This document shows positions 14,182 to 23,318 of a stretch of DNA of 64,000 nucleotides, one piece after another. The stretch's first letter is position 1; each line of letters starts with the position of its first letter. The translations under genes were made by a program, and so were the position numbers. The notes beneath the pieces were generated by a model, which was given only the letters and a program-made list of their open reading frames with translations, had not been told where the DNA came from and did no database searches. The DNA is from Fibrobacter sp. (lineage in GTDB: Bacteria > Fibrobacterota > Fibrobacteria > Fibrobacterales > Fibrobacteraceae), in the NCBI GenBank assembly GCA_024398955.1, contig JAKSIG010000010.1:18629-82628 (forward strand). Direction: 5' to 3'.

Positions 14182-15396
14182 ATGTCTGCTAAATTTCTAT
14201 TTCTTATCAACTGGCAAATTGATGCAAGGTTGAAATCCATACCAAAGAAAGAATTTTCTGTTATTGAAACGCCATATGGTAAAATATATGGAATGGATGA
14301 ACCTGCAGGGAATTATCAATCGGGCTGTACCACGGTTGGTATCTTGTGCTGTGAACTTAATGATACCGAGGTAGATCGCTTTAGAAAGCGAATTGAATTA
14401 ACAGATTTGCGAATCAATCGAGTTCGTCTGCTATTTGGTCAAAAAGGGTTTTTGACCTTGGAAGCAGAGTGCGATTATCTTTGTAAGTCATTCAGGGAGT
14501 GCCCTGAAAATAGAACTCTTGAACCGGAAACGGATGCGGAAAACCTGTCGCTCTTGTTTTCCAGCTATGAGAATCTTGCTTTTTATGAAGAAATCGTGTC
14601 CTATGCGAATCCCATGCTGATTCGTAATAAAAATTTCTGGTTTGGCGGACATGTGGTTATCAATAAACTGCTAGACGAAAAGGAACTGTTCCGTTCAAGC
14701 ATTGAAGAAAGTATCATTTATAATTATCAAACTTTTGTTGATACAGAGGAAGATGCTCAAAGTTATCTTCAAAGCTGTCACATTGATAAAGAACCCATCG
14801 TTGTTGATGGATGTCCTTCATGGCATGAATTTGCGAACCATGTTTGGCTGACTCCGTCTGACATTTCTATTGAGAAGATGGAACGTCTTGCTTTTACCTT
14901 GATGCCGACTTCATGGGAACTTTTGATTTTTGATGTAGGCGCAATTACTTACAAGAACATTCTTCAGTTGCGAACGGATGGAATAAAGGTTCCTACAGAA
15001 GCGATTCGCCAAGTTATCAATAGAGATAATATGCAGGCTATTGATTTAGGCTTGATGATAAGAAATATGAATACGGCTCAATATAACGTTATCCTAGGCG
15101 AAATGGATGAGGGCTTTGCTTCAAGAAAGGAACTTTTTGAAAGCGCTCAGAAAATCTTGACAGAGGCGGCAAATGGATTTGATAGTAATGATCAGTCTAA
15201 AACGTCAAGGATGATGGAGATGATATTGACCATTTTGACGGCCATGTCTGTCTATTCTGTTGCGTGTGATGCTTGTTCCTTGCTGCTCATGGAAACCGAG
15301 AGCCTTAGTTTCCATTTCTTGTCGTCGATCCTGTTTATCATTGCTACAATCGTTATGCTTGTCATATTCCTGCTTTCTCGAAAAAAAGAACGGTGA
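14182..15396 (+). CDS. Unknown protein with C-terminal membrane helices
   Basis: I do not recognise this 404-aa protein. It has no signal peptide. The first 345 residues look cytosolic with mixed alpha-beta content. Residues about 350-400 contain two hydrophobic helices (MILTILTAMSVYSVACDACS and FLSSILFIIATIVMLVIFLL) ending in the basic tail SRKKER. This is tail-anchored topology, with the N-terminal domain most likely facing the cytoplasm. GGAATGG precedes ATG 14182. Base composition is more AT-rich than the flanking genes, and it stands alone between ppaC and an unrelated exported protein. Confidence 0.7.
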   Translation: MSAKFLFLINWQIDARLKSIPKKEFSVIETPYGKIYGMDEPAGNYQSGCTTVGILCCELNDTEVDRFRKRIELTDLRINRVRLLFGQKGFLTLEAECDYLCKSFRECPENRTLEPETDAENLSLLFSSYENLAFYEEIVSYANPMLIRNKNFWFGGHVVINKLLDEKELFRSSIEESIIYNYQTFVDTEEDAQSYLQSCHIDKEPIVVDGCPSWHEFANHVWLTPSDISIEKMERLAFTLMPTSWELLIFDVGAITYKNILQLRTDGIKVPTEAIRQVINRDNMQAIDLGLMIRNMNTAQYNVILGEMDEGFASRKELFESAQKILTEAANGFDSNDQSKTSRMMEMILTILTAMSVYSVACDACSLLLMETESLSFHFLSSILFIIATIVMLVIFLLSRKKER

Positions 15397-15508
15397 TTTT
15401 TCAATAGAACGTTGAAATTACCCCGTTTTAATTGTAAATACCCTCTAAAACTTGTTCGTAAACATTTTTTAGGGGACATCGTCTTTCATATAAATGTAAA
15501 TTCGGGTC

Positions 15509-17239
15509 ATGAAAATTGGATTTATTCGTTCCATGATTGTTGTAGGCTCTGTCTGGGGCCTGTCTCAAGTTTTTGCAGCTTCTAATGCAACTCATTTTGA
15601 ATACTTTGACTGTTGGATGGAAAAGGGCTCTGCCCTTACTTCTGCAGAAAAAACTCGCCTAAAGGCTACAGACGACTCTGGTGTTTGCGGCTGTTTTAAG
15701 GTCCGCGAAAATGGTGGATATGGCTGGCGAGGCGAAGAACCCAAGCAGATTGTAAAGGTTTACGATCTCCCTAAGCCTCATGTAACAAACTGTGCCGATG
15801 GATCATGCCTTAAGGGCAAGGCGTTGGACCTTTGCATGGACAATATCCGCCAGACTGCTTTTGCATTGTCGGAATTTGTGGATGGACATCCTCTTGAGGG
15901 TGCCGTGCCTCTTGTTTTTGACGAAGGCTGGGACATGACTCCCTTTGGCGAATACTTTAACAAGCGCAAGGAACGTGCTCGCGAAATTACCTGCTTCTTT
16001 AATGTCCATGCCCGCCCCGACATGCCTAACGAAGATGACTGGAAGAACTCGGGTATTTTCCATTTGAAAGGCTTGCCTAAAAAGTTGCTCCCCGAAACCA
16101 TCGCTCGATTTACTGATTACAGTGATGTTCGTTGCCTTGATGGAGACGAATTGACGGGGTATGCCTACAATGGCTACAAGGAAAACGTACGTCACGTGGA
16201 TTCCACAGGCCTTCTCCAGGGGCAAGAAGTTGGCTTCCTGAATGATCCCACTTACCCCATCAAGCAGGGGGATGAATGGGGCAAGGTGGCCTGGACTGCC
16301 CAATACAAGAATGGCATGAAGGATGGTGTCGCCGAATTCTTTAAGTCTAGCCTGCAGGACAAGTCCGAAAAGCCGTACTATTTTAAACATCTTGAAGTTC
16401 CGTACAAGCAGGGCTACGTAGATGGTTCTGTTCGTATGCTAAGCGACAAGGGCTTTGTCATGGCGGAACTTTCAGCAAAGCGCGGTGGCCTGCATGGCAG
16501 AACTACTGTGTTTAACCCCTTCAAGAAGAAGAACCTGGCTATTACCTTCAATGCCAATAATCTGGATGGCTTTGTTGACTTTGGCGATTTTGGCGGTGTG
16601 TTTAAGGATGGCCTGCCTAACGGCATGATAACCTTCTGGTCTGTCAAGGACTCCTGTTATGAATGGATGCCTGGTGCGTCTGTCTGCTATACGGAACGAG
16701 TCCGTAAAAAGCAGTGGGGTGCCTATAACATGGGCATGCCCAAGGGTACCATGGAATGCTGGAACGGCAAGAAGGGCAAGGTAGATATGGATTGCCCGGA
16801 TCCTGTGCAGGATTCCTTAAGTCGCGACCCCCAGCAGATTGCCAAGATTGCGCATGAAAAGATTGAGGTTGCGAAGAAGGCCGCCAAGCGAGCCCATGAT
16901 ATAGCACTCATTGCCGAAGAAGAGGCTGCCAACCGCAAGCGCGATGCCCATGTGGCCGATTCCCTGGTGGCAGAAGCAGAAAAGGCTGCTGTAATCGCCG
17001 ACAGCCTGGCAAAAATCGCAGCAGAAGAAGCTCTCAAGACACCGGAACAGAAGGCTGCAGATTCTCTTGCTGCAGTAAAGGCTGCGCAAGGTGATTCTGC
17101 CGATGCCGCTTCCGCGGTAGGCAAAAACGCTGCAGATTCCAAGAACGCCAAGTCCAAGAAGAAGGATAAGAAGGCTGATAAAAAATCCAAGGAAAAGTCT
17201 GCCAAGGATCAAAAGGCCAAAGGCAAGAAGAAAAAGTAA
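15509..17239 (+). CDS. Exported protein with MORN-like repeats and a Lys/Ala-rich tail
   Basis: This 576-aa protein has a signal peptide cleaved near residue 24 (SQVFAAS). Several cysteines follow (FDCWME, GVCGCFKV, NCADGSCLKG), suggesting disulfides. The middle part has MORN/YwqK-like units: QYKNGMKDGVAEFF, YKQGYVDGSVRML and FKDGLPNGMITFW. Residues from about 440 onward form an Ala/Glu/Lys helical region, and the last 40 are almost all Lys, Ser and Ala. The function is unknown; MORN-like units bind proteins or lipids. A TATAAAT-like element lies about 20 bp upstream. A bidirectional terminator separates it from dnaA. Confidence 0.72.
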   Translation: MKIGFIRSMIVVGSVWGLSQVFAASNATHFEYFDCWMEKGSALTSAEKTRLKATDDSGVCGCFKVRENGGYGWRGEEPKQIVKVYDLPKPHVTNCADGSCLKGKALDLCMDNIRQTAFALSEFVDGHPLEGAVPLVFDEGWDMTPFGEYFNKRKERAREITCFFNVHARPDMPNEDDWKNSGIFHLKGLPKKLLPETIARFTDYSDVRCLDGDELTGYAYNGYKENVRHVDSTGLLQGQEVGFLNDPTYPIKQGDEWGKVAWTAQYKNGMKDGVAEFFKSSLQDKSEKPYYFKHLEVPYKQGYVDGSVRMLSDKGFVMAELSAKRGGLHGRTTVFNPFKKKNLAITFNANNLDGFVDFGDFGGVFKDGLPNGMITFWSVKDSCYEWMPGASVCYTERVRKKQWGAYNMGMPKGTMECWNGKKGKVDMDCPDPVQDSLSRDPQQIAKIAHEKIEVAKKAAKRAHDIALIAEEEAANRKRDAHVADSLVAEAEKAAVIADSLAKIAAEEALKTPEQKAADSLAAVKAAQGDSADAASAVGKNAADSKNAKSKKKDKKADKKSKEKSAKDQKAKGKKKK

Positions 17240-17257
17240 TCCTTATTGCAGGGACAT

Positions 17258-17288
17258 AAAAAAGGCGAGGCTAAAAACCTCGCTTTTT
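17258..17288. terminator. Bidirectional terminator between the MORN-like gene and dnaA
   Basis: GCGAGG (17265-17270) pairs with CCTCGC (17278-17283), flanked by an A-run and a T-run, so it can end both convergent transcripts. Confidence 0.85.
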
Positions 17289-17320
17289 CTATTTAAAGAC
17301 TGCGGTACTTTATTCGCTTT

Positions 17321-18649
17321 TTAGTCGTGAATGGAATTCTTCAGGCTTTCGATAAGACGAGCAAAGCTTGGGTCTGTTTCCATTTCCTTCTTGATGCTCT
17401 TGATGGCATGAACAACGGTGGAGTGGTCCTTGCCGCCAAAGCGTGAACCGATGCTCTGCAGGCTGATGGGGGAACATTCGCGCATCAGGAACATGGCTAC
17501 CTGGCGAGCCTTGGAAATTTCCTTGGTGCCGCGGCCTGATTCGATAAGCTTGGATTCGGGAACCTCGTACTGCTTGGAGACTGCACGAAGAACGGCGTCG
17601 AGGCTGACACGGCGGCGGAGGGTGGGGGCGATTTCGGCTACCACCTTCTGGGCAATGTTCATATCGATGTCGTGGCTCATGAGGCTGGACTGGAGCGTCA
17701 GCTTGATGATGGCACTTTCTAGGCAGCGAACGTTGCTTGCGATGTGTTCGGCCAGATAGTGGAGAACTTCGTCGCTGATTTCGAGATGGCGTTCTTCGGC
17801 CTTCTTGTGGAGGATTGCCTCGCGGGTGTCGACGTCGGGGGGTTGGATGTCGACTGTAAGGCCCCAGGCGAAACGGCTCACCAGACGGTCGGAAAGGTTC
17901 TTGACTTCGGCGGCGGGTGCGTCGGATGTAAGAACAATCTGCTTGCCGGACTGGTGCAGTGCGTTAAATATCAGGAAGAATTCGTTCTGCAGTTCGTACT
18001 TGCCGGTCCAGTTCTGGATATCGTCGATGAGGAGGATGTCTACTTCGTTACGGTAGAAGTCACTCATTTCGGTAATGCGCTGTTCGCGGAGACACTTCAT
18101 GTACTGCTGGGAAAAGTCTTCTGAGGTTAGGTAGCAGACACGCTTGTTGGGGTCTTCTTCTAGAATGTAGTTGCCGATAGCCTGCAGCAAATGGGTTTTG
18201 CCAAGGCCACTGGAACCGTAAATGAAAAGCGGGTTGTACTGGGTACCGTCGGGATTGCGGGCTACAGCAAGGGCTGCGTTGAATGCCAGCTGAGCCTTGT
18301 CGCCGGGCACAAAGTTTTCGAAGCGGAAACTGCCGGACAGGGGAACGCTGGGCTTGATGAAATCCTTGAAGGTATTCTGGCTTGCAGCGGGAGCGGGCTG
18401 GGGGATGGCTTCCTGAGTCTGGAATTCAAATTCTACGGAACCTTCTTCGTGGCTCACTTCCTTCCAGGCGAGGCCAATCAAGGCCTTGTAGGCGTCATAT
18501 ACGCTAACATCCAAACCATTGGGAACAGAAATCACGGCGTGACCAGTGGTCTGGCTAACAAGCTTGGTCTGAGCAAAATAGGTCTTGTAAACCGTGTCAG
18601 AAAGCATACCGCGGAGGTAATTCAAACATCTTTCCCATTCGACTTGCAT
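17321..18649 (-). CDS. dnaA: Chromosomal replication initiator protein DnaA
   Basis: This 442-aa protein has the four-domain layout of DnaA: an N-terminal interaction domain (WERCLNYLRGMLSDTVYKTYF), a short linker with QPAPAAS, an AAA+ domain with Walker A FIYGSSGLGKTHLLQ near 144 and Walker B VDILLIDDIQNW, and the C-terminal DNA-binding signature GGKDHSTVVHAIKSI. It binds DnaA boxes and opens the origin. The gene is not next to dnaN or gyrB here; its neighbours are an unrelated exported protein and a membrane protein. The AT-rich 297-bp region upstream contains DnaA-box-like sites. Confidence 0.95.
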   Translation of the reverse strand: MQVEWERCLNYLRGMLSDTVYKTYFAQTKLVSQTTGHAVISVPNGLDVSVYDAYKALIGLAWKEVSHEEGSVEFEFQTQEAIPQPAPAASQNTFKDFIKPSVPLSGSFRFENFVPGDKAQLAFNAALAVARNPDGTQYNPLFIYGSSGLGKTHLLQAIGNYILEEDPNKRVCYLTSEDFSQQYMKCLREQRITEMSDFYRNEVDILLIDDIQNWTGKYELQNEFFLIFNALHQSGKQIVLTSDAPAAEVKNLSDRLVSRFAWGLTVDIQPPDVDTREAILHKKAEERHLEISDEVLHYLAEHIASNVRCLESAIIKLTLQSSLMSHDIDMNIAQKVVAEIAPTLRRRVSLDAVLRAVSKQYEVPESKLIESGRGTKEISKARQVAMFLMRECSPISLQSIGSRFGGKDHSTVVHAIKSIKKEMETDPSFARLIESLKNSIHD

Positions 18650-18690
18650 CGTCTTCCTCTTCCTAGATTAGCTGTGCGCTAAAAACAAAT

Positions 18691-18806
18691 CTATCAACAA
18701 TTAGGCTATAAAATGTAGTAAATTTTGGTTAGGCTGTTGATAAGTTTGCGAAAAAACGGGTATTTTTTTTGAAAAATTTTGTTTGTAACTGTTTGATTAT
18801 CAATAA
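18691..18806. promoter_or_regulatory. DnaA-box-like sites upstream of dnaA
   Basis: The gene-free region 18650-18946 is AT-rich. It contains CTATCAACA at 18691-18699, TGTTGATAA at 18735-18743 (one mismatch from the box TTATCCACA on the other strand) and TTATCAATA at 18798-18806. These could serve dnaA autoregulation or an origin. Three near-matches in AT-rich DNA are weak evidence. Confidence 0.35.
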
Positions 18807-18946
18807 TTTATGGTCTAAACATCAGTTCCGTTGAGGTTTTTCTTAAAAATAAAACTATATACGGGATTTTTGCCGGAATTTTCCAACCTGAGTTTGCTGG
18901 ATTCGATTTGATACAACTCTCGCTTTTTTTCTAAATTTTTCATGTT

Positions 18947-19507
18947 ATGGAAATTCTTGCTAGTTTGGATTATTGGTTTTGGATCCCGGTTTTGTTTTGG
19001 GTGGGCTTATATTTCTGGTTTTATCGCGTTTCTTACCCCACATATCTCAAGAAACAGATGCGGAAAGGACAAAAATGGGCATTTATTCCGAAATGGAAGG
19101 GCTATTGGTTCGTTTGCGACGTTCTTTTTACCGTTTTGATGTCTTTGGTTTCTGCGCTTCCTGCTATTTGGGCCATAAACAAGTGGACTGATTATGACTG
19201 GTTTTACGGTTTTGCCGTTTCTCCGGTATTTTTGATTTTAGGTGTGGTGTTCTGCCGAATGGCCAAGGTGAAAACGGCGGGACTGTTCCAGTCTGCCTAT
19301 TTTTTGGAATATCGCAAGGTTCGTTACAAGTACGAAGTCAAGGGCAATTTCAGGAACGAAACTGACGTGCAGAACCAGACTATCTGGAGCTTCACTAAAA
19401 AGCTGAAAAATGCCGAGACTCATGGCCGCCTTTGGAAATATGTAAACGCCATGGCAAAGACCAAGAAGATACCTCCTGATATTTATGCGGAGACCATGTA
19501 TGTCTAA
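18947..19507 (+). CDS. Small membrane protein of unknown function
   Basis: This 186-aa protein has three likely membrane helices (about 8-26, 55-78 and 88-106), separated by a basic loop (KKQMRKGQKW), and a charged C-terminal domain of about 75 residues. I do not recognise the family. It overlaps the next gene by 8 bp, with the start ATG of the synthase-like gene inside its last codons, so the two are translationally coupled and probably work together. It may hold the prenyl-lipid enzyme at the membrane, but that is a guess. Confidence 0.7.
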   Translation: MEILASLDYWFWIPVLFWVGLYFWFYRVSYPTYLKKQMRKGQKWAFIPKWKGYWFVCDVLFTVLMSLVSALPAIWAINKWTDYDWFYGFAVSPVFLILGVVFCRMAKVKTAGLFQSAYFLEYRKVRYKYEVKGNFRNETDVQNQTIWSFTKKLKNAETHGRLWKYVNAMAKTKKIPPDIYAETMYV

Positions 19508-20627
19508 TATTCTTGACCAGACTGGAATGGGCGAGGCTGTACTTACAGGAAAGCAGGCGTGGGCCTACTCCGAAGAAATCCTGCTGAAGGTTTCCAGAAC
19601 CTTCGCCTTGAACATCAACGTGCTTAAGGGCAAACTTCACAAGAGCATCTTACTTGCGTACCTGTACCTGCGTATAGCGGATACCGTTGAAGATGATCCG
19701 GATATGAACGCTTCTGAAAAGGAAGTTCTGCTGGATAAGTTTGCGGATATTTTCAGAACTGCGGAACTTCGCGAAGAGGCCGTTGATGCCTTTGAACGTA
19801 GCTTGCCGGAAAGCTGGCGCCAGAAGTCCACAGAACCTTATTTTGACTTGAGCCTGCACACCCATGTGGTGGTGCCTCTGCTTAAGGAACTTCCTGAAGT
19901 GTATGCCGCCCCGGTTCGTGATGTGACAATCGAAATGTGCGGCGGCATGGCCAAGTTTGCCAAGCGTCAGGAAGCCGCCTTAAGTTCAGGCTGGTTCACT
20001 CTGGAATCTGTTGGCGACTTGGATGAGTACTGCTACTATGTGGCTGGCATCGTAGGCAAGTTGCTGACGCACTTGTTTGCTGCAGACACTTGTTGGATCA
20101 ACGACGCCCGCAAGGCTGAAATGCAGAAACTTGATGTGAGCTTTGGCTTGGCTCTTCAGATTGCCAACATTGTAAAGGATTGCCGCGAAGATTCTGAACG
20201 TCGCGTATGCTTTGTTCCCGAAGAAATCTGCCGTAAGCATGGATTTGAACACAGCTACGATATGTTTGTTGGTGAAACTGCCGTAGGTGCTGCTGGTGCC
20301 GGCGCTGCCTCTGCTGCTGATTTTGAAAAACGTCGTGCGGCTGTCATGGGCGAACTGGTGCAGAAGGCTTGGCGCCATCTGGACGATGCCATTGCCTATA
20401 CCAAACTGATTCCCAATATCAAGATGCGAACCCGCCTGTTCTGCCTGTGGCCGTTGTTTATGGCTGCAGAAAATATGAAGCTCATTGGTGATGGTTCTGC
20501 AATCTTTGCAAGCGATAGTAAGGTTAAAATTACCCGCGATACCGTCAAGCAAATTGTTAAGTCTACCATGAAGCACTTCTATAGCGACAAGTGGATTGAT
20601 AAGACGTATGCCGAGGTTAAAGGTTAG
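19500..20627 (+). CDS. Squalene/phytoene synthase-family prenyltransferase
   Basis: This 375-aa protein belongs to the head-to-head isoprenoid synthase family. It has SRTFALNI near 34, the first Asp-rich motif in YLRIADTVEDDPD, and the second in LQIANIVKDCREDSERR followed by VCFVPEEI, the pattern DxxxD...R...P. These Asp residues bind the magnesium-diphosphate of two prenyl diphosphates. The product could be squalene, a hydroxysqualene intermediate or a carotenoid precursor; no cyclase or desaturase is nearby. ATG 19500 lies inside the end of the membrane-protein gene, and lspA starts 1 bp after the stop. I chose 19500 over ATG 19485, which would overlap further. Confidence 0.85.
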   Translation: MSNILDQTGMGEAVLTGKQAWAYSEEILLKVSRTFALNINVLKGKLHKSILLAYLYLRIADTVEDDPDMNASEKEVLLDKFADIFRTAELREEAVDAFERSLPESWRQKSTEPYFDLSLHTHVVVPLLKELPEVYAAPVRDVTIEMCGGMAKFAKRQEAALSSGWFTLESVGDLDEYCYYVAGIVGKLLTHLFAADTCWINDARKAEMQKLDVSFGLALQIANIVKDCREDSERRVCFVPEEICRKHGFEHSYDMFVGETAVGAAGAGAASAADFEKRRAAVMGELVQKAWRHLDDAIAYTKLIPNIKMRTRLFCLWPLFMAAENMKLIGDGSAIFASDSKVKITRDTVKQIVKSTMKHFYSDKWIDKTYAEVKG

Positions 20628-20628
20628 T

Positions 20629-21195
20629 ATGAAGTTTTATAACAAGTTGCCGTTTCATATTGGCGTAATCATTTTTAGCATCGTTGCCGACCAGCTGACA
20701 AAGCTGTGGACTCTGGCTCGATTTACCAACGAAACAGGCGCTCCCAACCATGAGCACATTAATGTGATTGGGGAGTTGGTTCGCTTCCAGCTGGTGTTCA
20801 ACAAGGGCGCCGCCTTTAGCAGCCGCCCTCAGGACCTGATGCCCTTCTTGCCGCCTTGGCTGTTCTTTTTGCTGATTTCCATTGTGGCTGCGGGAGTGCT
20901 GTTCTGGTTCTATAGGAGTATCGACAAGCGGGATTACCTGAGCCGTCTGGGAGTCGTCATGATTATTGGCGGTGCTATTGGCAACTTTATTGACCGCATG
21001 CGCCTGCAGATGGTGGTGGATTTTATTGACTGCGATTTCCCTGACTTTATCATGACTCGCTTTCCCACGTTCAATGTGGCAGACTCCTTTGTTACAGTGG
21101 GCGTTGCCTTTGTGATTCTTTCTCCTGTCATCTTGCGCAAACTGCACAAACAAATTAAGGAAGAAGAAAAGGCTGGGAAGGAACAGAAAGGGTAA
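20629..21195 (+). CDS. lspA: Lipoprotein signal peptidase (signal peptidase II)
   Basis: This 188-aa inner-membrane aspartyl protease cleaves signal peptides of diacylglyceryl-modified prolipoproteins. The conserved regions are VADQLTKLW near the N-terminus, NKGAAFS, GGAIGNFIDRM with the first catalytic Asp, and FPTFNVADSFVTVG with the second. Four hydrophobic helices are visible. The frame is open upstream to 20596, but ATG 20629, one base after the previous stop, gives the normal length. The enzyme would process the several lipoproteins in this window. Confidence 0.94.
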   Translation: MKFYNKLPFHIGVIIFSIVADQLTKLWTLARFTNETGAPNHEHINVIGELVRFQLVFNKGAAFSSRPQDLMPFLPPWLFFLLISIVAAGVLFWFYRSIDKRDYLSRLGVVMIIGGAIGNFIDRMRLQMVVDFIDCDFPDFIMTRFPTFNVADSFVTVGVAFVILSPVILRKLHKQIKEEEKAGKEQKG

Positions 21196-21198
21196 CCT

Positions 21199-22308
21199 CT
21201 ACTGACACCCTTTTAAACGCTGCCCGACACGCAGGGGCTCATCCTTTGCCAGGTGGTTGATGCGGCGAACTGCATCTTCGGAAATGTAGAAGAATTCTGC
21301 TACGTCGGCAATTGTATCACCTTGCCTTACGATGTAGACGTTTTCTAGTTTTAGCTTTGCCTGTATTTTGCGATGGGCCTGTATGGCCTTTTTCTTGGAG
21401 AACTTTTCGACTCCAGGTTTCAGCTGCCAGTGTGGGAAGTCAATGACTGTGACGGGATCAATGTTTACTTCTCCATAACGGATTTCAAAGTGGAGATGGG
21501 CTCCAGAAGATTTTCCTGTATTGCCCGCAAGGCCGACGATATCTCCCGGGAAAACGTAATCTCCTACTTTGACGGTTCGTTCTGCCAGGTGACCGTACAA
21601 AGTTTGTAGTCCATTCTCGTGTTCAACAATCACGTAATGGCCATATCCACCCTTGTTGTATCTGGATACGATGACCTTGCCTGGGTATGCGGCGACCATG
21701 GGTTCTTCTTTGATGACTTGAACGTCTACACCTCGGTGGAGTCGATGATCGCGAATTCCATAGGGGGAGCCTAAGCGAGCCTCGTGAGTTACCGGGATGA
21801 GCATAGTTGAAAAGTCAAAGTAGTCGTCGGGGTTGTCTGAAGTTTCGGAGATTGCCGCCAGTTCGTCTGCAGCCGCTTTTTTCTTTGCCTCTTCTTTGGC
21901 TTCTTCTTTCGCTTTTTTTGCTGCTTCTGCTTTAGCTTGCTTCTGGGCTTTTTTTGTCATGGAATTCAAGTCGACAAATTCCACTTCTGCACCGTCTATT
22001 TCATAAAGAATGGATTTTGTAAATGCCTTTGGATCGTTGGAATTGATGGTTACCTTTTTGGATGTTTTCTTCTTTTTTGAGTCCTTCTTCTTTTTGCTGC
22101 TCTCTTTAGACTTGTCTTTTTCGGTTTTTGAGGCCTTGTCGTTTTTCTTTTTTGCAGTTTTACTCTTTTCGGTCTTCTGCTTTTCGGATGTCGTGGATGA
22201 CTTGGCGCATGCGGGGGCGGCAATCATGGTAATTACAAAAAACAGCACCATGAAAAACGGGAGCAGAGCCCTTGTCCGTTCTTTTGTACTTGTCTTTGAA
22301 AAAATCAT
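21199..22308 (-). CDS. M23 metallopeptidase with C-terminal LysM domain (murein hydrolase)
   Basis: This 369-aa exported protein has an N-terminal hydrophobic segment (about 15-35), then about 120 residues extremely rich in Lys, Ser, Glu and Ala. A peptidase M23 domain follows at about 180-290, with the zinc ligands in LHRGVDVQ and GAHLHFEIR. The last 45 residues are a LysM peptidoglycan-binding motif (YIVRQGDTIADVAEFF). It probably cuts peptide cross-links or acts as an EnvC/NlpD-type amidase activator; the HxxxD and HLH residues look intact. It ends 3 bp from the convergent lspA. Confidence 0.87.
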   Translation of the reverse strand: MIFSKTSTKERTRALLPFFMVLFFVITMIAAPACAKSSTTSEKQKTEKSKTAKKKNDKASKTEKDKSKESSKKKKDSKKKKTSKKVTINSNDPKAFTKSILYEIDGAEVEFVDLNSMTKKAQKQAKAEAAKKAKEEAKEEAKKKAAADELAAISETSDNPDDYFDFSTMLIPVTHEARLGSPYGIRDHRLHRGVDVQVIKEEPMVAAYPGKVIVSRYNKGGYGHYVIVEHENGLQTLYGHLAERTVKVGDYVFPGDIVGLAGNTGKSSGAHLHFEIRYGEVNIDPVTVIDFPHWQLKPGVEKFSKKKAIQAHRKIQAKLKLENVYIVRQGDTIADVAEFFYISEDAVRRINHLAKDEPLRVGQRLKGCQ

Positions 22309-22360
22309 TTTGTTTAACCTGATTATCGCCTAAAAAAGAATGCAGTTCTTTTCGAAAAAC

Positions 22361-22732
22361 TTATTTAAGGAATGCAAAAAATACTGCAGCAATTATGCAG
22401 AGAAATGCCACAATATGATTCCATTGCAAGGTTTCGGTATGGAATACTGTTACCGCAATGACTGTAAAGACCGTGAGTGAAATTGCCTCCTGAATGATTT
22501 TTAGTTGCATCAGGCTGAAGGGGCCCCCGTTGATGCGGCTGCCAATGGAATTGGCGGGAACCATAAAGCAGTATTCTAGAAGGGCTACGCCCCAGCTGGC
22601 GAGAATCACTAGAATTAGGGGCCAGTCGGTGCTGATGTGCATTTCTTTAAGCTTTAGGTTGCCGTACCAGGCAAAGGTCATAAAGATGTTGGAACAGCAA
22701 AGAAGAAGTATGGTAAAAATTCCGGCTTTCAT
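22361..22732 (-). CDS. DUF486-type small membrane protein
   Basis: This 123-aa protein has four hydrophobic helices and the family-type segments CSNIFMTFAWYGNLK, WGVALLEYCFMVPANSIG and FSLMQLKIIQEAISL, recognisable as DUF486, related to small drug/metabolite transporters. Its substrate is unknown. It follows the DUF4416 gene after a 4-bp gap and is probably translated from the same message. Confidence 0.8.
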   Translation of the reverse strand: MKAGIFTILLLCCSNIFMTFAWYGNLKLKEMHISTDWPLILVILASWGVALLEYCFMVPANSIGSRINGGPFSLMQLKIIQEAISLTVFTVIAVTVFHTETLQWNHIVAFLCIIAAVFFAFLK

Positions 22733-22736
22733 AATG

Positions 22737-23318
22737 TTAGTGCTTGTTGTTTTGTGCCTGTGCGCGGAGACGGTAGGGGAGACCAGTAGAGTGCTGGTAG
22801 GCTAGGCGAGCGCGAACTTGTTCTAGATATTTTATATAAACTTCGCTTTGGTAATCGCGATAGGTCCAGTCAAAACTATGGAAATGTCCATCCTGAAAAT
22901 AGAGGGTCGGTTCCACAAAAATGCCTCGCTGCATATATACACGCTGACGCTGGTCTTTTGTGGTGGCCAAGAAGAATTGCCCCAGAGTCATGTAGCCTGG
23001 ATCAAGATTGACAGGGCGAAGTCCCGGGGTGCCGTTCTTTTCTGCAATGGTCAATTCTACATCGTTTGTCCAGAGCTTGATATCGACGATTTCTGTGCGG
23101 TCTACAAGAGTCTCGTAACTGAAGAAGGCTCGAACGGGAATGTCTCCGATTTCATCCTTGTAGTAGTTTGTAAATGTGAACGGGAATGGCTCTAGATTCA
23201 GGTCTTCTTCGCCGAATCTTTCGCGAAGCGTGCTGCGGACAGCTTCGACTGCGGTTGCATCCTTGGCCAAAATGCCAACGATAATCTTGACTTTTGCGGG
23301 TTCCCTGATTGCTCCCAT
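22737..23318 (-). CDS. DUF4416 family protein
   Basis: This 193-aa protein begins MGAIREPAKVKIIVGILA and contains EPFPFTFTNYYKDEIG, the DWTYRDY segment and NLDPGYMTLGQFFLATTKD, which resemble the DUF4416 family of unknown function. The open frame extends to 23384, but the ATG at 23316-23318 overlaps the upstream stop codon as TAATG, a typical coupled start, and gives the family's usual N-terminus. Confidence 0.78.
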   Translation of the reverse strand: MGAIREPAKVKIIVGILAKDATAVEAVRSTLRERFGEEDLNLEPFPFTFTNYYKDEIGDIPVRAFFSYETLVDRTEIVDIKLWTNDVELTIAEKNGTPGLRPVNLDPGYMTLGQFFLATTKDQRQRVYMQRGIFVEPTLYFQDGHFHSFDWTYRDYQSEVYIKYLEQVRARLAYQHSTGLPYRLRAQAQNNKH

